The notes: generated by a model from the letters alone, not told the origin. Positions 25,102 to 33,127 are shown, counted from the first letter of the stretch. The stretch: 33,827 bases of DNA from an uncultured Bdellovibrionales bacterium (GCA_937903155.1 CALCZU010000103.1:1-33827), one strand, 5' to 3'. Translations and numbers: made by a program.

Positions 25102-25210
25102 CTTTCTCGTCGTTGCGAGGAGTGAAGCGACGAAGCAATCTCGCTGCAAAAGATCGCTCTTGTTATCGGCGAGATTGCTTCGTCGCTTCGCTCCTCGCAA
25201 CGACTGAAAG
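25102..25210. repeat. Large palindromic repeat (CEERSDEA-type) between two genes
   Basis: Two 35-nt arms (25109-25143 and 25170-25204) are reverse complements with a single mismatch (T at 25123 against C in the other arm). They are separated by a 26-nt spacer. Short outer arms, CTTTC (25102-25106) and GAAAG (25206-25210), extend the stem. The arm contains GCGAAGCAATCTC-like strings, and read on the minus strand it gives the peptide RCEERSDEAI, which I recognise as a frequent false protein from palindromic elements in many genomes. The repeat fills almost the whole 119-bp gap between two plus-strand genes. It could form a strong RNA hairpin that stops transcription or protects mRNA, and may be a non-autonomous mobile repeat. 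No second copy is seen in the window. Confidence 0.85.
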
Positions 25211-25215
25211 AATCC

Positions 25216-26157
25216 ATGCAAAAATTCGACACCATTCATCTTAGCTCTTCTGCCAGGCTCCGCTTGGCAGAGAAGCTGAATTCACTCTCTGAACCTTTTG
25301 GGTTCGAGGGGGATCCGGCCCTTGCTTCACTTTGCACGGCGGTAGGGATTCAATCCGAGTTGGGGAAAAAAGACTTTGATCGGCTAAGTCCTTTTTTTAC
25401 CAACGAATCGGAAGAGGATTTTCTAAAGAGCGACATCATTATTCAGGACGGTAAAATAGGGCTCCGTCTCTTTAGAAAAGATCAAAAAAATCTTCAAGTA
25501 AGACATCCAGACTTTGCCTATTTAATCGATAAAGATTCTTTCAATGAACAAGAAGAGCTTGCACAGATTCTTATTTTTCCCATGGATATCGCGGAGACGT
25601 ATCGAAGACGTGGCTTTCAGCTCGTGATTGTTCCGACATGGCTGAAAAGTTCAGTGCTCGATGAAGATGCAGTCAAATATTTCTACGCGAACTCTTGGGA
25701 AGTCAGAAACAACATTGCTTTGACTCAAGTGAATCTCATGCTCAATCAGCAACTTCCTTTTTTCGGAACCCACGATATCGTAGACCATCTTCTAGGAGCG
25801 GATATCAACCAATATAATATCTTGAGAATGCTCTACTGCGAATCGGCTCCGATACTCAATCGGGTTTTCCAAGGAGAAAAAAGATCTTCCTTGTCGCATT
25901 TGCTAGTCTCCTATCTCATTGGCGTCCTATTGGACGATCTTGCACAGCCGAAATGGTATGCCTCCGCTCGGCATTCGCAACTCGTCCGAACGGCTCTCGC
26001 GGTGACCGAGGGGAACTCTCTAAAGATTCTTCAAAAAGATGAGGTCATTATTCCAAATTCTTTTCACCGTTTAATGACCGCAGTCCGTTCAGAATACTTC
26101 AGTCAAAAATGTGTGGATGCACTGTTTGAAGAGTTCTTGTGGGAGATTGCGCTTTAA
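25216..26157 (+). CDS. Hypothetical protein
   Basis: A 313-residue soluble protein of unknown family. No signal peptide or transmembrane helix is evident. It contains polar helical stretches and segments such as FAYLIDKDSFNEQEELAQILIFPMD, FFGTHDIVDHLLGADINQYN and SHLLVSYLIGVLLDDLAQ. The THDIVDH block has His and Asp residues that could bind a metal, but this is only a suggestion. Its start is 5 bp after the palindromic repeat; GAAAG of the repeat arm may serve as a weak ribosome site. The J-domain-like gene follows after 52 bp. Confidence 0.65.
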   Translation: MQKFDTIHLSSSARLRLAEKLNSLSEPFGFEGDPALASLCTAVGIQSELGKKDFDRLSPFFTNESEEDFLKSDIIIQDGKIGLRLFRKDQKNLQVRHPDFAYLIDKDSFNEQEELAQILIFPMDIAETYRRRGFQLVIVPTWLKSSVLDEDAVKYFYANSWEVRNNIALTQVNLMLNQQLPFFGTHDIVDHLLGADINQYNILRMLYCESAPILNRVFQGEKRSSLSHLLVSYLIGVLLDDLAQPKWYASARHSQLVRTALAVTEGNSLKILQKDEVIIPNSFHRLMTAVRSEYFSQKCVDALFEEFLWEIAL

Positions 26158-26193
26158 CAAAAGTCTCAAATAGAATTGAAGGCTTATTAGTGG

Positions 26194-26199
26194 TATATA
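26194..26199 (+). promoter_or_regulatory. Possible extended -10 element of the J-domain-like gene
   Basis: TGGTATATA (26191-26199) resembles an extended -10 (TGN plus hexamer). The only -35-like string, TTGAAG (26176-26181), is spaced too closely. Initiation near 26206 would give an mRNA with almost no leader before the ATG at 26210, which fits the lack of a ribosome site. The evidence is weak. Confidence 0.25.
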
Positions 26200-26209
26200 G
26201 CTTTCGTTG

Positions 26210-27178
26210 ATGGGATCGAAAGCAGTAAAAAATCTAGCTCAAAGTCATGCAATCATCTTGATTGATGCCACTGAGAGACGCCAGGCGGAGCATGCTTTAT
26301 ATCTTCGGTATTGTGAAGAGCTCACTCGAGAGACCGAAACATTAAGAACTTTTGAAGAGGCAGACAAACCCGCCTTTGCCGCGTGGTTTGACCTTGAGTT
26401 TCCCGCATTCTTAGAAGAATACCGGAGCCTCGACTTGGAGGTCCAAGAGCTTCAATGTCGGGTCGGAAAAGTTTTTGCTTATTCTGAAATGCACGGAGTT
26501 TCGCATCGCAATGCTTACCGCACTTTGCAGGATATTGAATTATATGGGGAGGAGGAAGAATTGTTCGATGAAAGAGCGGAACCGGAAGAAAATTTTGATC
26601 AAGATTCAAAAGAATCGAAAAAAGAATCTCAAAGCTCGGCGAGTGAAGTCCGGCAAACGGCGCCTACAACTCATGTCAAATCGATTTACCGTCAACTTGT
26701 TCGAAAACTTCATCCAGACTTGCGTGAGATTTCTACCGAGCGCGAAACCCAACTCTGGCACGAAGTTCAAAAAGCCTACACCTGGCGGGATATTCAAAAG
26801 CTAGAAACAATCTTAAAAGAACTGGACGGGGGAGAGAACGCAGAGCTCGATTTAAGTTATGTTTCCATTGGAGATTTAATTGAATTTCAACGCGAAATTC
26901 AAAGAAGGCTCGGTTTCCTCCGGTATCGAGTAAAAAATGCAAAAAAAGATCCTTCCTGGGAATTCGCAAAAACAAGTCAAGATCCCAAACAATTTAAGCT
27001 TTTGAAAAAGAAGCTTGCAGAACAGCTTGAAAAAGATCGCCTCAATCTAAAGAATGTTAAGACTAGCTTGGAAGAACAGCTCGATTCTTGGGAAAATTCG
27101 ACTCACAAAGTGAGAAACCACAATCGCAAATCCAAACCCAAAAAAGTAAATGACCAGTCCGAGTGCTTCGATTTTTAG
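26210..27178 (+). CDS. J-domain-like (DnaJ-type) protein with coiled coils
   Basis: A 322-residue acidic and helical protein. Residues ~155-195 read SIYRQLVRKLHPDLREISTERETQLWHEVQKAYTWRD. This corresponds to helix II, the HPD motif (168-170) and helix III of a J domain, which stimulates Hsp70 (DnaK) ATPase. Helix I is not recognisable. The region before it is a long helical part with a Glu-rich segment (EEEELFDERAEPEEN, then many Ser/Lys). The C-terminal ~110 residues are charged coiled coil with a basic end (HNRKSKPKKV). No zinc-finger or substrate-binding domain of DnaJ is present. It is thus a specialised J-like protein whose client is unknown. The ATG at 26210 is preferred over the TTG just before it. 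It overlaps the convergent Ntn hydrolase by 4 bp. Confidence 0.7.
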   Translation: MGSKAVKNLAQSHAIILIDATERRQAEHALYLRYCEELTRETETLRTFEEADKPAFAAWFDLEFPAFLEEYRSLDLEVQELQCRVGKVFAYSEMHGVSHRNAYRTLQDIELYGEEEELFDERAEPEENFDQDSKESKKESQSSASEVRQTAPTTHVKSIYRQLVRKLHPDLREISTERETQLWHEVQKAYTWRDIQKLETILKELDGGENAELDLSYVSIGDLIEFQREIQRRLGFLRYRVKNAKKDPSWEFAKTSQDPKQFKLLKKKLAEQLEKDRLNLKNVKTSLEEQLDSWENSTHKVRNHNRKSKPKKVNDQSECFDF

Positions 27179-28236
27179 TCCGTGCACTTCACAGAATTCG
27201 GATAATTTTCAAGCACCCCTGCTAGAATTGCAGGAACACTTTTTCGGATCATTTTAGAATTCTTCTCAGCGTCAAACTTAGTAAATCGATGGGTGACATC
27301 GCCCGAAAGTTTTTCTTCCATGTCCAACATCAACGGTTCATTTTTACAGGAGAAGTCGAGCGATTTTAAGTCGATGGTTCGAATGTCCGTTAACTCCGTC
27401 GTCCGAAAATGAGCTTTTCCATTGGCCGCTTCATAAGCCAGATTCCAGACAGAAGAGTGAGGCACTCCCGTTGCTTTAACCGAATCCAAAATTTTAAACA
27501 CTCCCGGAACAGAGTTCGCGGATTTGGAAAGCGATGCCACTCGAGAAAATCTATCGAGTGATTCCATACTTTTGAGATTGATTTCTTTCTCTCCACCGAA
27601 ACCGACAAAGTTTTTTAAATAGTTGAGTGAGTTCTGATAAGTGTCATTGGTGAGGTTTTTGTAGGGGAGCGTTTTCCCTGAGTGAACCACCGTTTTGCCG
27701 TTTAGAAACTCGATGGTCGCGCATTCTCCCACGGCATCGCAAACCATGTAGTGCACTTTTGCGCTGACATTCCGTAAACGAATTTTATCGAATGGCATGA
27801 CTTTTTCGCCTTCGATCGGAGTGAGCATTTCAGACACGGTCGCAAAGTTATCCAATTGGTATTGAATCCACTGCAATTCGTTGATTGAAGCCCGATCATC
27901 TATTTCGGAAACAATACTTTCATCTAACCAAAGAATTTCTACAACCAGTCCCTTTTCGTTCATCCCGCTTAACGGAAATTCAATACCGTGTTGATTGTAA
28001 GTAATACTTCCGTACTTCGAGCCTTGTTTCTCAGGCCAGACAGCAGATTTTTTTTCATCTGGAAAAATATTTACGGCCGTCTTTGAAAGATGGCGTCGAT
28101 TGACGACAACGAAACCGTGTCCTTTGTCCCAATCAAAACTTTTCCCGATGAGCGGTCCCTGGTCGGATTTGAGTTGAAAAGTACTGCAGCAAAAACCCAT
28201 TGTTGAGATCAAAAAGCTAAGTAGAATAAGTTTCAT
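27175..28236 (-). CDS. Secreted Ntn-type linear amide C-N hydrolase (choloylglycine hydrolase family)
   Basis: A 353-residue protein with a hydrophobic export segment (MKLILLSFLISTMGF) ending directly at C16-C17. In this family a Cys at the mature N-terminus is the nucleophile; CSTFQLKSDQGPLIGKSFDW (17-36) fits the usual C-T-x-F and FDW pattern, so C17 is the best candidate. Other typical parts are GMNEKGLVVEILWL and CDAVGECATIEFLNG. Relatives split amide bonds in bile salts, penicillin V, acyl-homoserine lactones or acylated amino acids. The substrate here is unknown. GGGGGG lies 5 bp before the ATG. The gene is probably single and periplasmic or secreted. Confidence 0.82.
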   Translation of the reverse strand: MKLILLSFLISTMGFCCSTFQLKSDQGPLIGKSFDWDKGHGFVVVNRRHLSKTAVNIFPDEKKSAVWPEKQGSKYGSITYNQHGIEFPLSGMNEKGLVVEILWLDESIVSEIDDRASINELQWIQYQLDNFATVSEMLTPIEGEKVMPFDKIRLRNVSAKVHYMVCDAVGECATIEFLNGKTVVHSGKTLPYKNLTNDTYQNSLNYLKNFVGFGGEKEINLKSMESLDRFSRVASLSKSANSVPGVFKILDSVKATGVPHSSVWNLAYEAANGKAHFRTTELTDIRTIDLKSLDFSCKNEPLMLDMEEKLSGDVTHRFTKFDAEKNSKMIRKSVPAILAGVLENYPNSVKCTD

Positions 28237-28298
28237 CTTTACCCCCCTTATTTACCTATAGCACTCCTGCAAAAAGCGTCAACTTGGGGTCCCACCGG

Positions 28299-29234
28299 TC
28301 ATTGTTGGGCTAAGAAATCAAACATGTCCTTGAGGGTCTGTTCCATGGGGCGAAAATGCGTTCGCGGGACAATCGAATAGAGTTTGTCTGTACTAACCTG
28401 AAGTCCCATCAGCTGATTGTTGTGATCGTCATGACTTTCGATTTTTACATTCAGTTTCGAAATTTGAATAATGGTTTTTAAAATGTCTTCGACGGAATGC
28501 GTTTCGGAAGATGATAGGTTAAACGTTTCAAAGCGGTTCTTATTTGTGTGGTTCATCAACTTCGGGAAAAGAGTCACAGCATCGCGAACATCAATAAACT
28601 GCCGACGAGCTTTTACGGGGCCGACTTGAATGACTTTTTCATTTGTCTCTCTCAGTTTAATGAGCTTTCTACAAAAGTCAGAAGCCGCAAAACCTTCGGG
28701 CTGACTCGGTCCAATACAGGTATAAAGTCTTGCGACAATCGCCGAAAGGTGCGGATGGTTTTCGACTGAATTCTCAATCATGGCCTCCGCCAAAAATTTT
28801 GAAAAACCATATTCTGTTTCTGGAGCCAGTGGAAAGGATTCATTGACGAGCGTCTTTTGATTTCCGTAAACATGGACTGAACTCGAATAAAAAACTTTGA
28901 CCGGATTTTTCAAAGTGGAAAGCGCGTTCATCAAACAATGCGTAGGGAGAGTATTGGCTTTGTAGTATTCCGGAACTCCGATCGTCGATGAAACTCGAGC
29001 AAGTCCTGCGAGATGGTAGACTTGCGAAGGTTGAATTTTTTGAACCGTCGCGGTCAGCTTCTCTTCATCCGACATATCGCAAAGATGGTGTTGAATGCCG
29101 GCAAATGAGACGGGTTTTCTGCCAAGGGAATGCACCTCTTTGACTCCTGTCCGGCTGAGGTGTTCGGCCAAGAAATGCCCGATAAATCCCCCACATCCCG
29201 TAATCAAAGTTGCCATATGAGAGTTATATCGCAC
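28299..29234 (-). CDS. Extended SDR, GDP-4-keto-6-deoxy-D-mannose reductase-like
   Basis: A 311-residue NAD(P)-dependent sugar nucleotide enzyme. It has TGCGGFIGHFLAEHL (12-26, Rossmann GxxGxxG), YHLAGLARVSSTIGVPEYYKANTL (73-96), SSSVHVYG (117-124) and Y142-x3-K146 in EYGFSKFLAE. The later part RLYTCIGPSQPEGFAASDFCRKL and RRQFIDVRDAVTLF is close to the RMD/GDP-4-keto-6-deoxymannose reductase subgroup, which makes GDP-rhamnose; a related UDP-sugar epimerase is possible. GTG at 29234 is chosen because TGAGGT lies 7 bp upstream; the ATG at 29216 has no such site. It is divergent from the rml genes and therefore probably part of deoxysugar supply. Confidence 0.78.
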   Translation of the reverse strand: MRYNSHMATLITGCGGFIGHFLAEHLSRTGVKEVHSLGRKPVSFAGIQHHLCDMSDEEKLTATVQKIQPSQVYHLAGLARVSSTIGVPEYYKANTLPTHCLMNALSTLKNPVKVFYSSSVHVYGNQKTLVNESFPLAPETEYGFSKFLAEAMIENSVENHPHLSAIVARLYTCIGPSQPEGFAASDFCRKLIKLRETNEKVIQVGPVKARRQFIDVRDAVTLFPKLMNHTNKNRFETFNLSSSETHSVEDILKTIIQISKLNVKIESHDDHNNQLMGLQVSTDKLYSIVPRTHFRPMEQTLKDMFDFLAQQ

Positions 29235-29261
29235 TTTACGACCTCAGTCTTCTAAAGCACG

Positions 29262-29282
29262 CAATAACGCGTCATGTTATTG
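29262..29282. promoter_or_regulatory. Dyad symmetry (CAATAAC/GTTATTG) in divergent rml promoter region
   Basis: A perfect 7-bp inverted repeat with a 7-nt spacer lies in the 158-bp gap between the reductase-like gene and rmlB. It could be a regulator site for both directions. No convincing -35/-10 pair could be placed next to it. Confidence 0.3.
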
Positions 29283-29392
29283 TTCGGTATTGTTTGATAT
29301 ATCATTTGATTTTACTGGGAGGGCGTCCGTCGCTATGGTATTCGAACTAGAATATTTGTTAAGATTTTCTGGCACCATGGGAGCAGTTTGTC

Positions 29393-30433
29393 ATGAAGTT
29401 ATTAGTCACCGGCGGAAGTGGATTTATTGGATCCCACTTTATCCGTCTGCAGTTAAAAAATTATCCTGATGTGCACATCACCAATGTCGATGCATTGACC
29501 TATGCCGCCCATCCGGACACTCAACTTGAGCTTTCGCAATTGGCTCCGGACCGCTACCGATTTTTAAAGGCCGATATTGCTTCTCCGAATTTGGCGAAAG
29601 AAGTCGATTTTTCAAAGATCGATGCAATCATTAACTTTGCTGCCGAGACGCATGTCGATCGCAGTATTTTAGATCCGGGCGCATTTGTTCAAACCAATGT
29701 CGTAGGCGTTCAGAATCTCCTCACCCTCGCGCGTGAAAATGGAAAAATCCGCTTGGTTCATGTCTCGACCGATGAAGTGTATGGAACGCTCGCTCCAAAA
29801 GATCCGACTTCGGTAGAAACATCGATTTTAGATCCCAATTCCCCTTATGCGGCCTCAAAAGCTTCTGCCGATCTCATTGCGCTTGCGAGCTGTCGGACGT
29901 ATCAACAGCCCGTTCTTATCACGCGTTGTACAAATAATTATGGACCGTATCAGTTCCCTGAAAAACTTTTGCCACTTTTAATTTCAAATGCCTATGAAGA
30001 TCTCCCCATTCCTGTGTACGGCGACGGACTTCAAGTTCGAGATTGGATTTATGTCGAAGATCATGCCGATGGAATCGATGCGGTTCTTCGCAAAGGAAAG
30101 TCGGGCGAGATTTACAATATCAGCGCTTCGGAAGAAAAACCCAATATTCAAGTCATTCAAAAAGTTTTGAATATCATGGGCAAATCACCTTCGTTGATTA
30201 CATACGTGGGTGACAGACCGGCGCACGACAGACGTTATGGTTTGAATGCCGCGAAAATTAAAAAAGAATTGGGATGGTACCCAAAACATTCTTTTGAACA
30301 AGGAATTACAGAGACGGTGAATTGGTACCTCAACAACAAACCCTGGTGGCAAAAAGTGAAAAACCAGGATTTTAAAAAGTACTACGAAGCCAATTACGAC
30401 AAAAAATTTCAATCAGGAGAAAAAACCCGATGA
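29393..30433 (+). CDS. rmlB: dTDP-glucose 4,6-dehydratase
   Basis: A 346-residue extended SDR that converts dTDP-D-glucose to dTDP-4-keto-6-deoxy-D-glucose, the second step of dTDP-L-rhamnose synthesis. It shows GGSGFIGSH (7-15), NFAAETHVDRSI (81-92), catalytic STDEVYG (T126, D127, E128), and Y152-x3-K156 in NSPYAASKAS. The length matches RmlB. It starts the operon rmlB-rmlA-rmlD-lhgO, with 4-bp overlaps at each junction. GGGAG upstream gives a moderate ribosome site. Confidence 0.93.
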   Translation: MKLLVTGGSGFIGSHFIRLQLKNYPDVHITNVDALTYAAHPDTQLELSQLAPDRYRFLKADIASPNLAKEVDFSKIDAIINFAAETHVDRSILDPGAFVQTNVVGVQNLLTLARENGKIRLVHVSTDEVYGTLAPKDPTSVETSILDPNSPYAASKASADLIALASCRTYQQPVLITRCTNNYGPYQFPEKLLPLLISNAYEDLPIPVYGDGLQVRDWIYVEDHADGIDAVLRKGKSGEIYNISASEEKPNIQVIQKVLNIMGKSPSLITYVGDRPAHDRRYGLNAAKIKKELGWYPKHSFEQGITETVNWYLNNKPWWQKVKNQDFKKYYEANYDKKFQSGEKTR

Positions 30434-31143
30434 AAGGCGTTATCTTAGCAGGCGGAACAGGGTCGAGACTTTTTCCTCTGACCAAAGTGACTAATAAACA
30501 TCTTCTCCCGGTCGGTAAAAAACCGATGATTTTGCATCCGGTTGAAAAACTGACCGAAGCCGGGATTAAAGAAATTATCGTCGTGACGGGTGTTGAACAC
30601 ATGGGTGCGGTCGTAAACCTTTTGGGTTCGGGAAAAGATTACAACTGCCAATTCAGTTACAAAGTACAAGACGAAGCGGGCGGTATTGCCCAAGCCTTGG
30701 GACTCACCGAAAGTTTCTGTAAAGGTCATAAGCTCTGCGTAATTTTAGGAGATAATATTTTTTCAGATTCTTTAAAATCTTTCGCACAGAGTTTTCACGA
30801 TCAGAAAGACGGCGCGAAAGTGATTTTAAAAGAAGTCACTGACCCCAATCGATTTGGGGTCGCCGAAATTGCCGGCAATAAAATTGTTTCAATCGAAGAA
30901 AAACCAAAAAATCCGAAGAGCAATTTAGCCGTCACTGGAATTTATTTTTACGATTCGATGGTATTTGATTACATCCGCGATTTAAAGCCAAGCGGTCGTG
31001 GTGAACTAGAAATCACTGACGTCAATAATCATTACGTCGCTTCCAATAAAATGAGTTTTGATTCTTTTAAAGGAAACTGGACCGATGCCGGGACGTTTGA
31101 GTCTTACCAGTTTGCCAACAATCTGATGTTCGAGACGACATGA
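30430..31143 (+). CDS. rmlA: Glucose-1-phosphate thymidylyltransferase (short form)
   Basis: A 237-residue nucleotidyltransferase that makes dTDP-glucose from dTTP and glucose 1-phosphate, the first step of dTDP-rhamnose synthesis. It shows MKGVILAGGTGSRLFPLTKVTNKHLLPVG (1-29, nucleotide binding with G8-G9-x-G-x-R13 and the conserved Lys), ILGDNIF, and IEEKPKNPKSNLAVTGIYFYD. At 237 residues it is shorter than classic RmlA (~290), and lacks the C-terminal extension that forms the allosteric contacts. The start overlaps the rmlB stop by 4 bp (ATGA). Confidence 0.92.
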   Translation: MKGVILAGGTGSRLFPLTKVTNKHLLPVGKKPMILHPVEKLTEAGIKEIIVVTGVEHMGAVVNLLGSGKDYNCQFSYKVQDEAGGIAQALGLTESFCKGHKLCVILGDNIFSDSLKSFAQSFHDQKDGAKVILKEVTDPNRFGVAEIAGNKIVSIEEKPKNPKSNLAVTGIYFYDSMVFDYIRDLKPSGRGELEITDVNNHYVASNKMSFDSFKGNWTDAGTFESYQFANNLMFETT

Positions 31144-32021
31144 TCGAAAATGAATCTCAATTTGCCTCGATTCCCACACCGATTCTGGTGACAGGAGCTT
31201 ACGGGATGTTGGGAAGTGATCTCGTTGAAAAACTAAAAGATGCCGTAGGCGAAGAAAACGTGATTCCCACCGACTCGGATTCGCTCGATATCACGAATCT
31301 CGAAAAAGTCAGAGCGACGCTTTTAAAGAATGCCCCGAAGATAGTGATTAATGCGGCGGCATACACCAATGTGGATAAGGCTGAGCTTGAAAGAGATAAA
31401 GCGTACCTAATCAATACGATTGGGCCTCAAAATTTAGCAACCGCGTGCCACGAACAAAAAATTCAACTCGTTCACTTTACAACGGACTTTGTTTTCAGTG
31501 GCGATGGACAACATCTTTGGACGGAAACAGATGAGCCCAATCCCCCGAAACCGAATTACTATGCAGAAACAAAGCTGTGGGGTGAGCGCGAAGTGACAAA
31601 ATATCCTGAGAATCTCGTTCTCCGGGTTCAGTGGCTTTATGGAAAACGCCGCGACCGTTTTACCATTTTAAAAGACAAAAAAGTTTTTACGCCTTTTATG
31701 GATCAGTATGGAGCTCCCACCAGTACGACTCACGTGAGTCGCGTTGTGGTGGAGCTTCTCGCAAAGCACGCCAAAGGGCTTTTTCACTTTGCTTACGACG
31801 ATTTTACAACTTGGGCGGATGTTTTTAAATTTGTAAAAGATGAACTCAATCTTTCAACGGAACTTTTGCCGAAAAGAACAGACGATGCAAATCTCCCTGC
31901 AAAGAGGCCTTTGTTCGGCGCTATGTCGAACAAAAAGCTTCTCGATTTTTTGGGAAAAGACAGTCTGGGAAGTTGGAAAGATCCCTTACGCGATTTCTTA
32001 AAGGATAAACTCGACAATTGA
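31140..32021 (+). CDS. rmlD: dTDP-4-dehydrorhamnose reductase
   Basis: A 293-residue SDR that performs the last step of dTDP-L-rhamnose synthesis with NAD(P)H. It shows VTGAYGMLGSDLVEKL (18-33), NAAAYTNVDKAELERDKAYLIN, FTTDFVFSGDG and the catalytic YYAETK (Y-x3-K). The length and motifs match RmlD. It overlaps rmlA by 4 bp and lhgO by 4 bp. RmlC, which should produce its substrate, is not in the window. Confidence 0.92.
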   Translation: MIENESQFASIPTPILVTGAYGMLGSDLVEKLKDAVGEENVIPTDSDSLDITNLEKVRATLLKNAPKIVINAAAYTNVDKAELERDKAYLINTIGPQNLATACHEQKIQLVHFTTDFVFSGDGQHLWTETDEPNPPKPNYYAETKLWGEREVTKYPENLVLRVQWLYGKRRDRFTILKDKKVFTPFMDQYGAPTSTTHVSRVVVELLAKHAKGLFHFAYDDFTTWADVFKFVKDELNLSTELLPKRTDDANLPAKRPLFGAMSNKKLLDFLGKDSLGSWKDPLRDFLKDKLDN

Positions 32022-33127
32022 GTGAAATTTTATCGACAGAGATTCTCGTAGTCGGTGCCGGAGTGGTGGGGCTTGCTATTGCCGCAGAATTGTCAGTAAA
32101 AAATCAGGTGATTCTCGTCGAACAGTTTCCCCAATTCGGTCGCGAGACTTCGTCTAGAAATAGCGAAGTCGTCCACAGCGGAATCTACTATCCTAATGAC
32201 TCACTCAAAACTGAACTTTGCATTGAAGGGAGAAAACTTCTGTACGCCTATTGCGACAAAAACGTGGTTCCTTACAAAAAGTGTGGAAAGTATGTCGTTG
32301 CAACTTCAACTGAAGAAGAAAACTATCTCGAAAACCTTTTGAGTCACAGCGAAATGCTAGGAGTGCCGGTTCAAAGAAAAACGAAAACCGAAATAGAAAA
32401 AGCAGAACCAAAAATCCAGGTCGCTTCAGGCCTCTATTTCCCAGAATCGGGCATCCTCGATTCCCATGTTCTCATGCAGAAACTTGAAAATCAGATCCTT
32501 AAGAATGGTGCCACGGTCGCTTATCGCCATCGCGTGAAACACATTCAATTCCAAAATGAATGGGAAACGATATTGGATTCTTCTGATGGCAAAATTAAAA
32601 TCCAATCGAGGAAGGTTATTAACTGCGCCGGCCTTTTTGCCGCAGAACTTTCAAACCAAGTTCTCTCAACTCAAAAATACGAACACCGCTATTGCCGCGG
32701 CCGATATTTTTCCTTAGCGCCAAAGTTTCAAAATGCTTTCCAGCATTTGATCTACCCAGTGCCGCCTAAAGACGGCTTAGGCGTGCATGTGACATTAGAT
32801 CAAATGGGTTACGCCCGACTTGGCCCCGACGTCGATTGGTGTTTAAACGTCCCTTACTCAAAAGTAGAATCCCTCTACGATTGCGATTGGGAAACACTAA
32901 AAGAACCGTTCCTAGCCTCCGCAAAAAGATATTGCCCCACGCTCGAACCAAAAGATATCTCTCCGGCACTGATCGGCATCCGTCCCAAGCTTTTTATCGA
33001 CGGGAAAGCCTCCCCCGATTTTCTCATCGAAAATCACAAGGGCTTCATCCACTGCTTAGGTATCGAAAGCCCCGGCCTGACAGCAAGTCTCGCCATCGCC
33101 AAACAACTCGAGAAATTAGGGGACTAG
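32018..33127 (+). CDS. lhgO: L-2-hydroxyglutarate oxidase (FAD-dependent)
   Basis: A 369-residue FAD-binding oxidoreductase of the DAO/L2HGDH group. Residues 9-30 form the dinucleotide fold (ILVVGAGVVGLAIAAEL). The L-2-hydroxyglutarate oxidase block RETSSRNSEVVHSGIYYPNDSLKTELC follows, and the C-terminus has PDFLIENHKGFIHCLGIESPGLTASLAIAK. Relatives oxidise L-2-hydroxyglutarate to 2-oxoglutarate at the inner membrane and pass electrons to the quinone pool. The start codon is TTG, overlapping the rmlD stop by 4 bp. A metabolic gene at the end of a rhamnose operon is odd; it may only share the transcript. The 3' end overlaps the convergent secreted-protein gene by 12 bp. Confidence 0.88.
   Translation: MSEILSTEILVVGAGVVGLAIAAELSVKNQVILVEQFPQFGRETSSRNSEVVHSGIYYPNDSLKTELCIEGRKLLYAYCDKNVVPYKKCGKYVVATSTEEENYLENLLSHSEMLGVPVQRKTKTEIEKAEPKIQVASGLYFPESGILDSHVLMQKLENQILKNGATVAYRHRVKHIQFQNEWETILDSSDGKIKIQSRKVINCAGLFAAELSNQVLSTQKYEHRYCRGRYFSLAPKFQNAFQHLIYPVPPKDGLGVHVTLDQMGYARLGPDVDWCLNVPYSKVESLYDCDWETLKEPFLASAKRYCPTLEPKDISPALIGIRPKLFIDGKASPDFLIENHKGFIHCLGIESPGLTASLAIAKQLEKLGD

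Noticed and set aside
24972..25235. Minus-strand reading frame with the peptide CEERSDEAI
   Set aside because: It is produced by the palindromic repeat and by the opposite strand of the small secreted protein gene; known as a common false protein.
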